This document shows positions 32,083-39,546 of a DNA stretch of 39,546 nt, piece by piece (the first letter of the stretch is position 1; each line of letters begins with the position of its first letter). The notes below the pieces were generated by a model. The model did not search any database. It was not told where the DNA came from and saw only the letters and a list, made by a program, of their open reading frames with translations. The DNA comes from Gemmatimonadota bacterium (GTDB taxonomy: Bacteria > Gemmatimonadota > Gemmatimonadetes > Longimicrobiales > Gaopeijiaceae): contig JAJDXM010000093.1 in NCBI GenBank assembly GCA_022823225.1, positions 1-39,546 of the forward strand, in the 5' to 3' direction. The translations under genes were made by a program, and so were the position numbers.

Positions 32083-33172
32083 GTTGTCCGTTCAGGCGAT
32101 CGAAGAACACCCGCTCGGCCAGTCGACGAAATAGGTCCCGGGTCAAGATACCGGTTTCCAGCGCCCGGGCCACGGGAAGCCTGTCGTAGCTCCAGCGGGC
32201 GAGGTGCTTGAGGGCCAGCCTCGGATAGGCCCGGCGGACGACGGTGCCGGGGTGGGGGCCGCCGCGCTCCAGATGGTCCGCGATCGCGTCGCCGGCCAGC
32301 TTGCCGAAACGGTACGCCTTGTGGATGCCCCCGGCGGTCAGCGGCGACACCATTCCGGCGGCATCGCCGACCAGCAGGACGCGGTCCCGGAAGAAGTTGC
32401 GCAGAACACCGCCGACGGGGATCAGCCCGCCACGCTTTTCCAGGACCCGTCTTCCGGAAAGGCCGAAAATGGATTCGATGCTGGCGACGAACCCGCCGAT
32501 GTCGGCCCGGGCGTCGCGATGGGCGGCGAGTCCGACCTGGGTCGCGCGCACGCCCGGCACGACCCATCCGATATACCCGGGCGCATGTTTCGGGTCGAGG
32601 AAGCAGTGCAGGGAGTCGCCGTCCACCTCCGAGGGCTCGAACTCCCACTCCATCCCCTTGAGCAGCCGGAGGTTGCGGTCCAGCCCGAAGCTCGCCGCCA
32701 CTTCGGACTGGGCGCCGTCCGCCCCGACCAGGAAGCGGCACCGGACGCCGGAACCGTTGAGCGAAAGCGTATCCGAGTTGCGCGATGCTCCCCGGTACCG
32801 CTCCCCGAACCGGATTTCGGCCCCGGCCCGCCGGGTCTCGGCGGCCAGGTGGCGCATGAGCCGCGCCGTGTCGGTGGCCATGAAGAAGTAATCCTCATGC
32901 CGCAGGTCCACCGACTGGTGGCTCGGCGAATAGACCCTCACCCTGTCGATCCGGCGGACCAGTTCGGCCGGAACGGCCCACTCCTCCCAGGCCTCCTTGA
33001 CGAGGATCCCCGTCGTGTGGATGCGCTCGCCCGGCTCGGACTTGCGGTCCAGCACCAGGACGGAAAGGCCCCGCTCGGCCGCGCGGCGGGCGCAGGCAAG
33101 TCCCGCGAAACCGGCGCCGACGACGACGAGATCGCAGGTTGTGGAGTTTGTGCCAGCCTCGGTCGGGGTCAT
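32078..33172 (-). CDS. FAD-dependent oxidoreductase, geranylgeranyl-reductase family
   Basis: 364 residues. The N-terminal dinucleotide fold VVVGAGFAGLACARRAAERG binds FAD (GxGxxG with an acidic end at LVLDRKS). A middle part of group-I flavoprotein character is followed by the second FAD motif VLLVGDAAGMVSPLTAGGIHKAYRFGKLAGD, typical of geranylgeranyl-reductase-like and FixC-like enzymes. They reduce isoprenoid double bonds or hydroxylate lipids. No membrane segment is seen. The substrate is not readable; menaquinone or lipid side chains are possible. The rhodanese gene follows, and a 19-bp palindrome precedes it in the gap to the divergent DUF1684 gene. Confidence 0.85.
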   Translation of the reverse strand: MTPTEAGTNSTTCDLVVVGAGFAGLACARRAAERGLSVLVLDRKSEPGERIHTTGILVKEAWEEWAVPAELVRRIDRVRVYSPSHQSVDLRHEDYFFMATDTARLMRHLAAETRRAGAEIRFGERYRGASRNSDTLSLNGSGVRCRFLVGADGAQSEVAASFGLDRNLRLLKGMEWEFEPSEVDGDSLHCFLDPKHAPGYIGWVVPGVRATQVGLAAHRDARADIGGFVASIESIFGLSGRRVLEKRGGLIPVGGVLRNFFRDRVLLVGDAAGMVSPLTAGGIHKAYRFGKLAGDAIADHLERGGPHPGTVVRRAYPRLALKHLARWSYDRLPVARALETGILTRDLFRRLAERVFFDRLNGQL

Positions 33173-33203
33173 TACGAATCATAGTGTCGTGGGCTCGCGG
33201 GCA

Positions 33204-33222
33204 CAGCCTGCCGGGCAGGCTG
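33204..33222. other. 19-bp perfect palindrome between divergent genes
   Basis: CAGCCTGCC-G-GGCAGGCTG has arms of 9 bp around a single G and sits in the 94-bp gap between the flavoprotein and DUF1684 starts. It could be an operator or a stable RNA hairpin. Confidence 0.4.
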
Positions 33223-33266
33223 GGGTCGGACGGGCGGAATGGCTGCAAGGTCGGTATCTTGACTGG

Positions 33267-34259
33267 ATGAGAATGTCCTGCACTCCGAGCGCCCGGGAAC
33301 CTGCGCACGCGGCCTCCCTGGGAGTCCTGGCCATGGCGGCGGCCGCCCTCGCCTGCTCCGAAGAGCCGGTACGGCAACCTCCCGCCGTTGACCCCGAAGT
33401 CCTTGCCGCAGAGCACGAGGAGTGGCGGGAACGGCGGCAGCGCTCCCTCGCCAACCCGAACGGAGGCGTCGTCAGCTGGGCCGGCCTCTGGGAGCTGCGG
33501 GAGGGCTCGAATCCGTTCGGCTCCGACCCCGCGCTGAGGATCGTGCTTCCGCCCGAGGATTCGCCCCCGCTGGCGGGCACGCTGCACCTGGCAGCGGGCG
33601 CGGAGGGGGCCGGTGCGGCCGGACTTCGCCTGGTGCCGGAACCCGCCAGCGGCCTTGCCCTGCGCGATGGCGGCCCGGTCGCCGGGCCCATCGCCGTGGC
33701 CCACGACCGTTCCGGCAACACCACCTTCCTCACACTTGGATCGCTCGGTCTGCGCGTCCACGCCGAGCGCGGCACCGACCGGCTCTGGCTACGCGCGTGG
33801 GACACGGATTCGCCGCGCGCGGCCGCCTTCGAGCTGCCCCCCTACTACCCGGTAAGCGACGAATGGCGGCTGGCCGCCCGATTCGATCCCTATCCCGAAC
33901 CCCGCGAAGTGCCGATGGCCGACGTCACCGGCGGGACGGTGGCGAATATCTCGCCCGGCGAGCTGGTTTTCCACGCGGGGGGCCGCGAGCACCGCCTGAT
34001 CGCCTTCGGGACGGAGACCAGCGCAAGCTACCTGGTCATGCTGCGCGACTCGACGGCTTTCGTCGACACCTACCAGCTGGGCCGCTACATGCGCGTCCCC
34101 GTCCCGGAAGACGACGGCTGGACGGTGATCGACTTCAACCGCGCCTACAATCCGCCGTGCGCCTTCACTCCCCACTCGGTGTGCAGTTTTCCGCCCCGGG
34201 AGAATCGCTTGGGACTGGCGATCAGGGCGGGGGAAAAGCGGCCGGGGAGGAGCGGCTAG
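33267..34259 (+). CDS. DUF1684 domain lipoprotein-like secreted protein
   Basis: 330 residues from the ATG giving MRMSCTPSAREPAHA; the upstream part of the open frame is antisense to the flavoprotein gene. A hydrophobic stretch ends at Cys near residue 30 (AAAALACSEEP), a weak lipobox. The DUF1684 signature is clear: EWRERRQRSLANPNGGVVSWAGLWELREGSNPFGSDP in the first part and DFNRAYNPPCAFTPHSVCSFPPRENRLGLAIRAGEK at the end. The family function is unknown. It is likely periplasmic. Confidence 0.85.
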   Translation: MRMSCTPSAREPAHAASLGVLAMAAAALACSEEPVRQPPAVDPEVLAAEHEEWRERRQRSLANPNGGVVSWAGLWELREGSNPFGSDPALRIVLPPEDSPPLAGTLHLAAGAEGAGAAGLRLVPEPASGLALRDGGPVAGPIAVAHDRSGNTTFLTLGSLGLRVHAERGTDRLWLRAWDTDSPRAAAFELPPYYPVSDEWRLAARFDPYPEPREVPMADVTGGTVANISPGELVFHAGGREHRLIAFGTETSASYLVMLRDSTAFVDTYQLGRYMRVPVPEDDGWTVIDFNRAYNPPCAFTPHSVCSFPPRENRLGLAIRAGEKRPGRSG

Positions 34260-34413
34260 CCGGCCGGGGGGGCGCGGGCCCTGCCCACGCAGGGATTGTC
34301 CGCCGGAGCGGGTTCCGCTTGCGGCGCGGAACCTTCGCCCCGATCTTGCCGGGTTCGCCACAGCGTCCACGAGCACCCGTCTCAGCCTTGCTCCTTCCCT
34401 GACCTCCACCGGA

Positions 34414-36168
34414 ATGGCTCCCCCCGCCGCAAACGCACCCTCCACCGTCCGCTACCAGCCCGACGAGAAGCCGCCATGGCCGCTCGCGACCGGGCTCGCG
34501 CTCCAGTACACCATCCTCGCGCTGGGAGGCGTGGTCCTGACCGTCGCGATCGTGCTCCGGAGCGCGGAGAGCAGCGCGGAATACCTGGCATGGGGAGCCT
34601 TCGGCGCGCTCCTGGTGTGCGGCATCGCGACGATCGTGCAGGTGCGGCGCTTCGGGCGCCTCGGATCCGGATACGTTCTGATCATGGGCACGTCGGGGGC
34701 CTTCATCGCGGTGTCGGTAGCCGCGCTGCAGCAGGGCGGCCCGGCGCTGCTGGCGTCGCTCGTGATCGCGTCGTCGCTGTTCCAGTTCCTCCTGGCCGGC
34801 CGGCTCTCCCTTCTGCGGCGCGTCCTCACGCCGACGGTGGCGGGCACCGTGATCATGCTGATCGCGGTCAACGTCATGCCGTTCCTCTTCGATTTCATGG
34901 ACAACGTCCCGGAGGGGGCCGCGCCCGCCGCCGGTCCCGTTACCGTGCTCGCGACCCTCGGCGTCACCCTTGCGGTGATGCTCCGGTTCACGGGGCCGGT
35001 GCGGCTCTGGGGACCGCTGATCGGGATCGTGGCCGGGTGCGTCGCGGCTTCGTTCTTCGGCCTCATCGACACGGGGCCCGTGGGTGCGGCGGCGTGGGTC
35101 GGGGTGCCCGCGGCGGGGGCGCCGGGGTTCGGCTTCGATTTCGGCCCCGCCTTCTGGGCGATCCTCCCGGCGTACACCTTCGTGACGCTGGTGGGCGCGA
35201 TCGAGACGATCGGCGACGCCGTGGCGATCCAGCGCGTCTCGTGGCGAGCCCCGCGGGCCACCGACTACCGCGCGGTACAGGGGTCCGTGGCCGCCGACGG
35301 CCTGGGCAACCTGCTCTCGGGGCTCTTCGCCACGGTGCCGAACACCACCTACTCGAGCAGCGTCTCGATCGTGGAGATCACGGGGATCGCGGCGCGGCGC
35401 GTCGGGCTGTGCATCGGAGCGATCTTCTGCGTTCTGGCGTTCCTGCCCAAGGTCACGCAGCTGCTCCTCATCATCCCCGATCCCGTGATCGGCGCCTACG
35501 CGCTGGTGATCATCGCCGTGCTCTTCGTGCTCGGGACCCGGATCGTGCTGCAGGACGGGATGGACTACCGCAAAGCGACGATCGTCGGCGTCTCCTTCTG
35601 GGTCGGGGCCGGTTTCCAGAGCGGCGAGATCTCGACCGCGGGCCTCGACCCCTTCCTGCAGCAGCTGCTCGCGAACGGGATGACCTCCGGTGGCCTCACC
35701 GCGCTGATCCTCACCGGCTTCATGGAGCTGACCGGCCCCCGGCGCGTGCGGATGCAGACGGCGCTGGAGGTCGAGTCGCTGCCGGACATCCAGCAGTTCC
35801 TGGAGAAGTTCGCGGCTCGCAGGGGGCTTGGCAGCGAGGTGGCCGGCCGGCTGGCCCACGCGGCGGAGGAGACGCTGGTGCTGCTGATTGAGGAGGCGGA
35901 GGGCGGCCAGGTCCCGGAGAAGAAGCGGTTGCGACTGACCGCACGTGCCGACGCGGGCGCCGCGGAAGTCGAGTTTCTGGCCGCGGGCGGAGAAGGCAAT
36001 ATCGAGGACCACCTGGCCGTGATCGGGGGCCATGTGGCCGAAGAGCCGGGGGAACACGAGTTCTCGCTGCGGCTCCTGCGGCACCTGGCCACTTCGGTTC
36101 AACACCACAAGTATGCGGACACCGACGTCGTGACCGTGCGGGTCGATCCCTCCGGACCGGGGACGTAG
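34414..36168 (+). CDS. NCS2-family nucleobase permease with C-terminal degenerate RsbW-like domain (copy 1)
   Basis: 584 residues. Residues 25-445 are the NCS2 (SLC23) transporter with many hydrophobic helices. ETIGD at 264-268 is the conserved substrate-site Glu region, and TVPNTTYSSSVSIVEITG at 308-324 occupies the NCS2 signature helix, though the usual Asn and Gly are replaced by Ser. Residues 450-577 are not part of an ordinary permease. They look like an anti-sigma/RsbW-type GHKL ATPase fold: LAHAAEETLVLL in the N-box helix (Asn missing), then AGGEGN where D-x-G-x-G is expected, and FSLRLLRHLATSVQHHKYADTDVVTVRV at the end. ATP binding may be lost. The paralogue follows after 44 nt. Likely inner membrane, transporting purine or pyrimidine. 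Confidence 0.88.
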   Translation: MAPPAANAPSTVRYQPDEKPPWPLATGLALQYTILALGGVVLTVAIVLRSAESSAEYLAWGAFGALLVCGIATIVQVRRFGRLGSGYVLIMGTSGAFIAVSVAALQQGGPALLASLVIASSLFQFLLAGRLSLLRRVLTPTVAGTVIMLIAVNVMPFLFDFMDNVPEGAAPAAGPVTVLATLGVTLAVMLRFTGPVRLWGPLIGIVAGCVAASFFGLIDTGPVGAAAWVGVPAAGAPGFGFDFGPAFWAILPAYTFVTLVGAIETIGDAVAIQRVSWRAPRATDYRAVQGSVAADGLGNLLSGLFATVPNTTYSSSVSIVEITGIAARRVGLCIGAIFCVLAFLPKVTQLLLIIPDPVIGAYALVIIAVLFVLGTRIVLQDGMDYRKATIVGVSFWVGAGFQSGEISTAGLDPFLQQLLANGMTSGGLTALILTGFMELTGPRRVRMQTALEVESLPDIQQFLEKFAARRGLGSEVAGRLAHAAEETLVLLIEEAEGGQVPEKKRLRLTARADAGAAEVEFLAAGGEGNIEDHLAVIGGHVAEEPGEHEFSLRLLRHLATSVQHHKYADTDVVTVRVDPSGPGT

Positions 36169-36212
36169 CGCCGCGCCCGACTACTCACGCAAAACCGGGA
36201 GCCCAGCCAGCC

Positions 36213-37958
36213 ATGCCCAACCCCTCCGGCACCACCCAGGACCTCCGCTTCCAGGCCGACGAGGCGCCGAGCTACCCGGTCTCGTTCGGGCTCGCCTTCC
36301 AGTACATCCTGCTCAATATCGCGGGCATCGTCATCACGGTTGCGATCGTGGTGCGGGCCGGCGGAGGCAGCGAACTCTACCTGACATGGGCCGCCTTCGC
36401 CGCGCTGATCGTCTGCGGGATCACGACGCTGATTCAGGCGAAGCCGATCGGCGGCCGCATCGGCGCGGGGTACATCCTGCTGATGGGCACGTCGGGGGTC
36501 TTCATCGCGGTGTCGGTGGCGGCGCTGCAGCGGGGCGGCCCCGCGCTGCTGGCGACCCTGATCGTGGCCTCGTCGCTCTTCCAGTTCCTGATCTCGTCGC
36601 GTCTGTCGCTGCTCCGCCGCTTCATCACGCCGACGGTGGCGGGCACGGTGATCATGCTGATCGCGGTCACGGTGATGCCGATCGGCTTCGATCTGTCGTT
36701 TCTGGCGCCGGAGGGGGCCCCGCGCGGCGCCGCGCCGCTGACCGCGCTCGCGACGATGGCGGTCACGGTGGTGATCGTGCTGCGCGCCAGGGGGGCGCTG
36801 CGGCTGTGGGGGGCGGTGATCGGGGCGGTGGTGGGGTGCCTGACCGCTGCCGGGTTCGGCATCTACAACATGGAGATTGTGGGCGAGGCACTCTGGTTCG
36901 GGGTGCCGGCGGCGGGGTGGCCGGGCTTCGACTTCGGCCTCGGCCCCGAGTTCTGGGCGATGCTGCCGGCCTTCATCTTCGTCACGCTGGTGGGCGCCAT
37001 CGAGACGATCGGCGACGGCATGGCCATCCAGCGCGTGTCGTGGCGGAAGCGCCGCGCCACCGACTTTCGCGCGGTACAGGGGGCGGTGGCGGCGGACGGC
37101 GTCGGCAACCTCCTGTCGGGCATCTTCGCGACGGTCCCCAACACGACCTACTCGAACAGCGTCTCGATCGTCGACATCACCGGGATCGCGGCGCGGCGCG
37201 TGGGCGTGTGCATCGGCCTGATCTTCATCGCGCTCGCCTTCTTCCCCAAGGCCGCGGCGGTGCTGCTCGCGATCCCCGACCCGGTCGTCGGCGCCTACAT
37301 CGTCGTGCTGATCGCGATCCTCTTCGTGCTGGGCCTGGAAATGGTCGCCCAGGACGGGATCGACTACCGCAAGGCCACGATCATCGGGGTCTCCTTCTGG
37401 ATCGGCGCCGGGTTCCAGAGCGGCCAGATCCCGGCGGAATACTTCGGCTGGGCCGGCCCGCTGCTGGAGAACGGCATGACGTCGGGCGGGCTGACCGCGA
37501 TCCTGCTCTCGACCTTCATGGAGCTGTCGGGTCCCCGGCGGCGGCGGATCGAGACCGAACTCGACGTCGAGGCGCAGCCGAAGATCCAGGCGTTCATCGA
37601 CGCGTTCGCCGGCCGGGCGAAGCTGTCCGAGGAGACGGCCCACCGGGTGAGCCTCGCGGCCGAGGAGACCCTGCTGGTGCTGCTGGAACAGATCGCTGAG
37701 GACGACGCCCTCGGCCAGCGCCGGCTGCGCGTGACCGCGCGTGCGGAAGCCGGTGGCGCCGAACTCGAATTCCTGGCCGCGGCCGGTGAGGGCAACATCG
37801 AGGACCGCATGGCCTTCGTCGGCACGCACGCGGCCGAGGTGCCCGTGGAGCAGGACTTCTCCCTGCGGCTGCTGCGGCACGTCGCCACGAGCGTGAGGCA
37901 CCAGAAGTACCACGACACGGACATCGTGTCGGTCAAGGTGGAGGGGGAGGCGGGGTAG
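36213..37958 (+). CDS. NCS2-family nucleobase permease with C-terminal degenerate RsbW-like domain (copy 2)
   Basis: 581 residues, closely related to the gene before it over the whole length, pointing to tandem duplication. The transporter part has ETIGD and TVPNTTYSNSVSIVDITG at the substrate site and signature helix. The C-terminal domain (about 450-578) again has the N-box-like helix SLAAEETLLVLLEQ without Asn, AGEGNIED, and a final FSLRLLRHVATSVRHQKYHDTDIVSVKV. These last motifs are among the best conserved parts between the copies, so the extra domain is under selection. It probably shares a transcript with copy 1. Confidence 0.88.
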   Translation: MPNPSGTTQDLRFQADEAPSYPVSFGLAFQYILLNIAGIVITVAIVVRAGGGSELYLTWAAFAALIVCGITTLIQAKPIGGRIGAGYILLMGTSGVFIAVSVAALQRGGPALLATLIVASSLFQFLISSRLSLLRRFITPTVAGTVIMLIAVTVMPIGFDLSFLAPEGAPRGAAPLTALATMAVTVVIVLRARGALRLWGAVIGAVVGCLTAAGFGIYNMEIVGEALWFGVPAAGWPGFDFGLGPEFWAMLPAFIFVTLVGAIETIGDGMAIQRVSWRKRRATDFRAVQGAVAADGVGNLLSGIFATVPNTTYSNSVSIVDITGIAARRVGVCIGLIFIALAFFPKAAAVLLAIPDPVVGAYIVVLIAILFVLGLEMVAQDGIDYRKATIIGVSFWIGAGFQSGQIPAEYFGWAGPLLENGMTSGGLTAILLSTFMELSGPRRRRIETELDVEAQPKIQAFIDAFAGRAKLSEETAHRVSLAAEETLLVLLEQIAEDDALGQRRLRVTARAEAGGAELEFLAAAGEGNIEDRMAFVGTHAAEVPVEQDFSLRLLRHVATSVRHQKYHDTDIVSVKVEGEAG

Positions 37959-38051
37959 GGGGGGCGGGGCGCGCCAAGTCGACCTGTATGACTTCCGGCC
38001 CGCGTAGCGGGAGGATCAGGTCGCGCCATCGGCCGCCTTTGGTCGCGACCA

Positions 38052-38215
38052 TCAATGCCTGAGAACCCCGCCTGTCGCGAAGTCTCGCCGGAGACGTACG
38101 GCGTTCGGGTCATCCGTGATATGTGAGGTCACGACCGCCAATACGAGGTCCTCTCCGGCGGCGTTGAAACAGTGTCGGGACAGGGCAGGGCGGGGCGTCT
38201 CCTGAATGAACCAGA
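38052..38215 (-). pseudogene. Remnant of a MazF/PemK-type toxin gene
   Basis: The segment FNAAGEDLVLAVVTSHITDDPNAVRLRRDFATGG strongly recalls the middle of MazF/PemK RNases (RPAL..FNxAGEDLVLAxITS, then DFATGGL). The N-terminal strand with the GDVVLVxFPF motif is missing. After TGGVLRH a stop occurs, but the same frame continues WSRPK, the decayed equivalent of the usual VRPTK. So it is a broken toxin, with no antitoxin recognised nearby. The rest of 37959-38467 shows no intact gene. Confidence 0.55.
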
Positions 38216-38365
38216 ACTGGGGCGCCTTCGCAAGCGGAATCCGCCAAAGCCCGCGGAGGATCGTGGCCCTGTTGTTGCTTGCCGCCCCTCGCAAGCCTCG
38301 GTTCTCCATTGTCAAGCTCGGTAGTGATCGCCATCTTGGACCCTACAGCACGCCTAATGATCACC

Positions 38366-38399
38366 TATATATCGCATTATCATACTATTCGCGATTATA
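38366..38399. other. AT-rich imperfect palindrome upstream of the LRR gene
   Basis: TATATCGC (38368-38375) pairs with GCGATTATA (38391-38399), leaving one bulged base. The enclosed TTATCATA (38377-38384) is also found at 984-991 next to the broken repeat gene. It may hold promoter elements or mark a recombination border. Confidence 0.35.
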
Positions 38400-38467
38400 C
38401 GATCACATAGTCTGAGATCAATGACCTGAGGAACGAGTACAGTCCCGGAGCCCGAGAGGAACGAGAA

Positions 38468-39409
38468 TTGTTTGGACGCAAAGAGGGACCGCGACGGCCA
38501 TTGTTGATGGCCACCACCGTGCTGTCGGCGACGGTATGGGCGTTCGCCTGTGGCGACGGAACGGTAGAACCGAGTCCCGACGATCCACCCCCGCCAGCCG
38601 CAGTCACGGTGGTCCCGGCGACCGCAACGCTGGCCGCGCGCGGGGCCACGCTGCAGCTCACGGTCCAGATGCGGGACCGCAACGGGAAGGTGATCGAGGG
38701 CCCGGCAGTCTCCTGGGCAACCAGTGATGCGTCGGTCGCGACGGTGACTCGGTCGGGATTGGTGACGGCGGTGGCAGACGACGCGGCGACGGTCGGCATC
38801 ACGGCCACCGCAGGCGACGTCTCAGCGACGGCGCAGCTCTCCGTGGCGGATCCGCAATACGCGGTGCTCATCCAGTTCTTCTGGGCAACCGGCGGAGGTG
38901 ATTGGACAAACTCCGAGGGGTGGGGCAGCCCCGACCTGTCCACGTGGCATGGGGTGACGGTGGACCACCAGGGTCGGATCACGAGGCTGGATCTCTTCAA
39001 CAACAACCTCGTGGGGCCGATCCTGCCGGATCTCGGGGATCTTGCCCACCTGCAGTCCCTGAACCTCGGAAGGAACCGGCTCAGCGGTGGCATACCGCCC
39101 GAGCTCGGCAACCTCGCGGCACTGGCGAACCTCTACCTCGGCACCAACGAGCTGAGCGGGAGGATTCCACCCGAGCTCGGCAACCTGGGGTCACTGCAGT
39201 TCCTGAACCTCAGCGGCAACGACCTGAGCGGTGGAATCCCGCCCCAGCTCGGAGACCTCGGGGCGCTGAGGGAATTGAGCCTCGCCGGCAACGACCTGAG
39301 CGGCCCGATCCCACCGGAACTCGGCAACCTCGAGAGCCTTGAGCACCTGTCCTTCCTCGGCATCGGCGTGACCGGCCGGATTCCGCCGGAACTACGGACG
39401 ATTTCGTAA
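38468..39409 (+). CDS. BIG2-domain plus leucine-rich-repeat lipoprotein
   Basis: 313 residues. The start is TTG with GAGAGG upstream; an in-frame ATG at 38507 would remove the basic N-terminus, so I prefer the TTG. The signal region ends in AFAC with a likely lipid-carrying Cys near 28. Residues 45-127 are one BIG2-like Ig domain (VTVVPATATLAARGATLQLTV, then VSWATSDASVATVTRSGLVTAVADDAATVGITAT). Residues 132-313 follow the plant-type LRR layout: an FFWATGGGDWTNSEGWG cap and WHGVT, then about six repeats of IPPELGNLxxLxxLxLxxNxLSG. The final repeat stops abruptly at IPPELRTIS, without a C-terminal cap, so it is short for this type. Probably a surface adhesin or ligand-binding protein. An imperfect palindrome begins 3 bases after the stop. 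Confidence 0.85.
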   Translation: MFGRKEGPRRPLLMATTVLSATVWAFACGDGTVEPSPDDPPPPAAVTVVPATATLAARGATLQLTVQMRDRNGKVIEGPAVSWATSDASVATVTRSGLVTAVADDAATVGITATAGDVSATAQLSVADPQYAVLIQFFWATGGGDWTNSEGWGSPDLSTWHGVTVDHQGRITRLDLFNNNLVGPILPDLGDLAHLQSLNLGRNRLSGGIPPELGNLAALANLYLGTNELSGRIPPELGNLGSLQFLNLSGNDLSGGIPPQLGDLGALRELSLAGNDLSGPIPPELGNLESLEHLSFLGIGVTGRIPPELRTIS

Positions 39410-39412
39410 ACT

Positions 39413-39437
39413 GCGATGTATCAACATGTTACATCGC
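39413..39437. other. Inverted repeat directly after the LRR gene
   Basis: GCGATGTA (39413-39420) and TACATCGC (39430-39437) enclose 9 nt. A bulged T and further pairs (TAAAC / GTATA) extend it imperfectly. It may be a terminator, or a recombination site related to the palindrome at 939-987: both follow a stop and start with AACTGC[AG]ATG. Confidence 0.4.
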
Positions 39438-39546
39438 GTATAGCTATGCCCGTACCACTTACGGTATGCAGAAATGAGCGGGATTGCATGCGACGGCATC
39501 GGAAGTCAGCGGACGGTTTTTCGGGCCATGCCCGCTGCTTCGGCCG

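Overview
The window is a high-GC, densely coded bacterial chromosome segment. TonB-dependent uptake, lipoproteins, outer-membrane beta-barrels and Tat export point to a Gram-negative organism. The mix of a receptor with a carboxypeptidase-regulatory-like plug extension, BlaI/M56 pairs, DUF1684, secreted NHL and RidA proteins and an exported molybdo-flavoenzyme resembles Gemmatimonadota, perhaps a host-associated marine lineage. This is inference: no rRNA or other taxonomic marker is present, and no rRNA, tRNA or CRISPR array was seen.

Layout. 1-2870: the broken 3' end of a repeat-built surface protein, a P4-type tyrosine integrase on the opposite strand, and about 600 bp of apparently non-coding DNA. 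2785-5693: a BlaI repressor / M56 metalloprotease unit bracketed by two paralogous FxLYD-like exported proteins. Two tandem dyads of MecI/BlaI geometry precede both the first gene and blaI, so the cluster reads as a self-contained regulon, with neither a beta-lactamase nor a penicillin-binding sensor domain. 5757-7865: two outer-membrane barrels and an XRE regulator coupled to a 30-residue membrane microprotein. 8135-13780: a soluble kinase-receiver-DNA-binding hybrid, divergent from a LuxR regulator that overlaps an ABC-F ATPase gene. 13842-20147: a membrane-anchored M16 protease with a PH-like tail, then a PaoABC-like periplasmic molybdenum hydroxylase. 20200-24339: an NHL propeller, a GPP34 protein, an M23 peptidase and a DUF4143 ATPase. 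24427-27978: an amidase, a VapBC-type pair and an exported triple-RidA protein. 28136-28713: a NYN-domain protein behind a promoter and an intrinsic-terminator-like hairpin. 28805-34259: a TonB receptor, a rhodanese, a geranylgeranyl-reductase-like flavoprotein and DUF1684. 34414-37958: two tandem NCS2 permeases, each with a C-terminal degenerate RsbW-like domain. 37959-39546: a MazF relic and a BIG2-LRR lipoprotein bordered by AT-rich imperfect palindromes.

The strongest candidates for undescribed biology are the beta-lactamase-free BlaI/M56/FxLYD regulon, the NCS2-RsbW-like fusions, the single-chain exported RidA trimer and the NYN gene behind a terminator.
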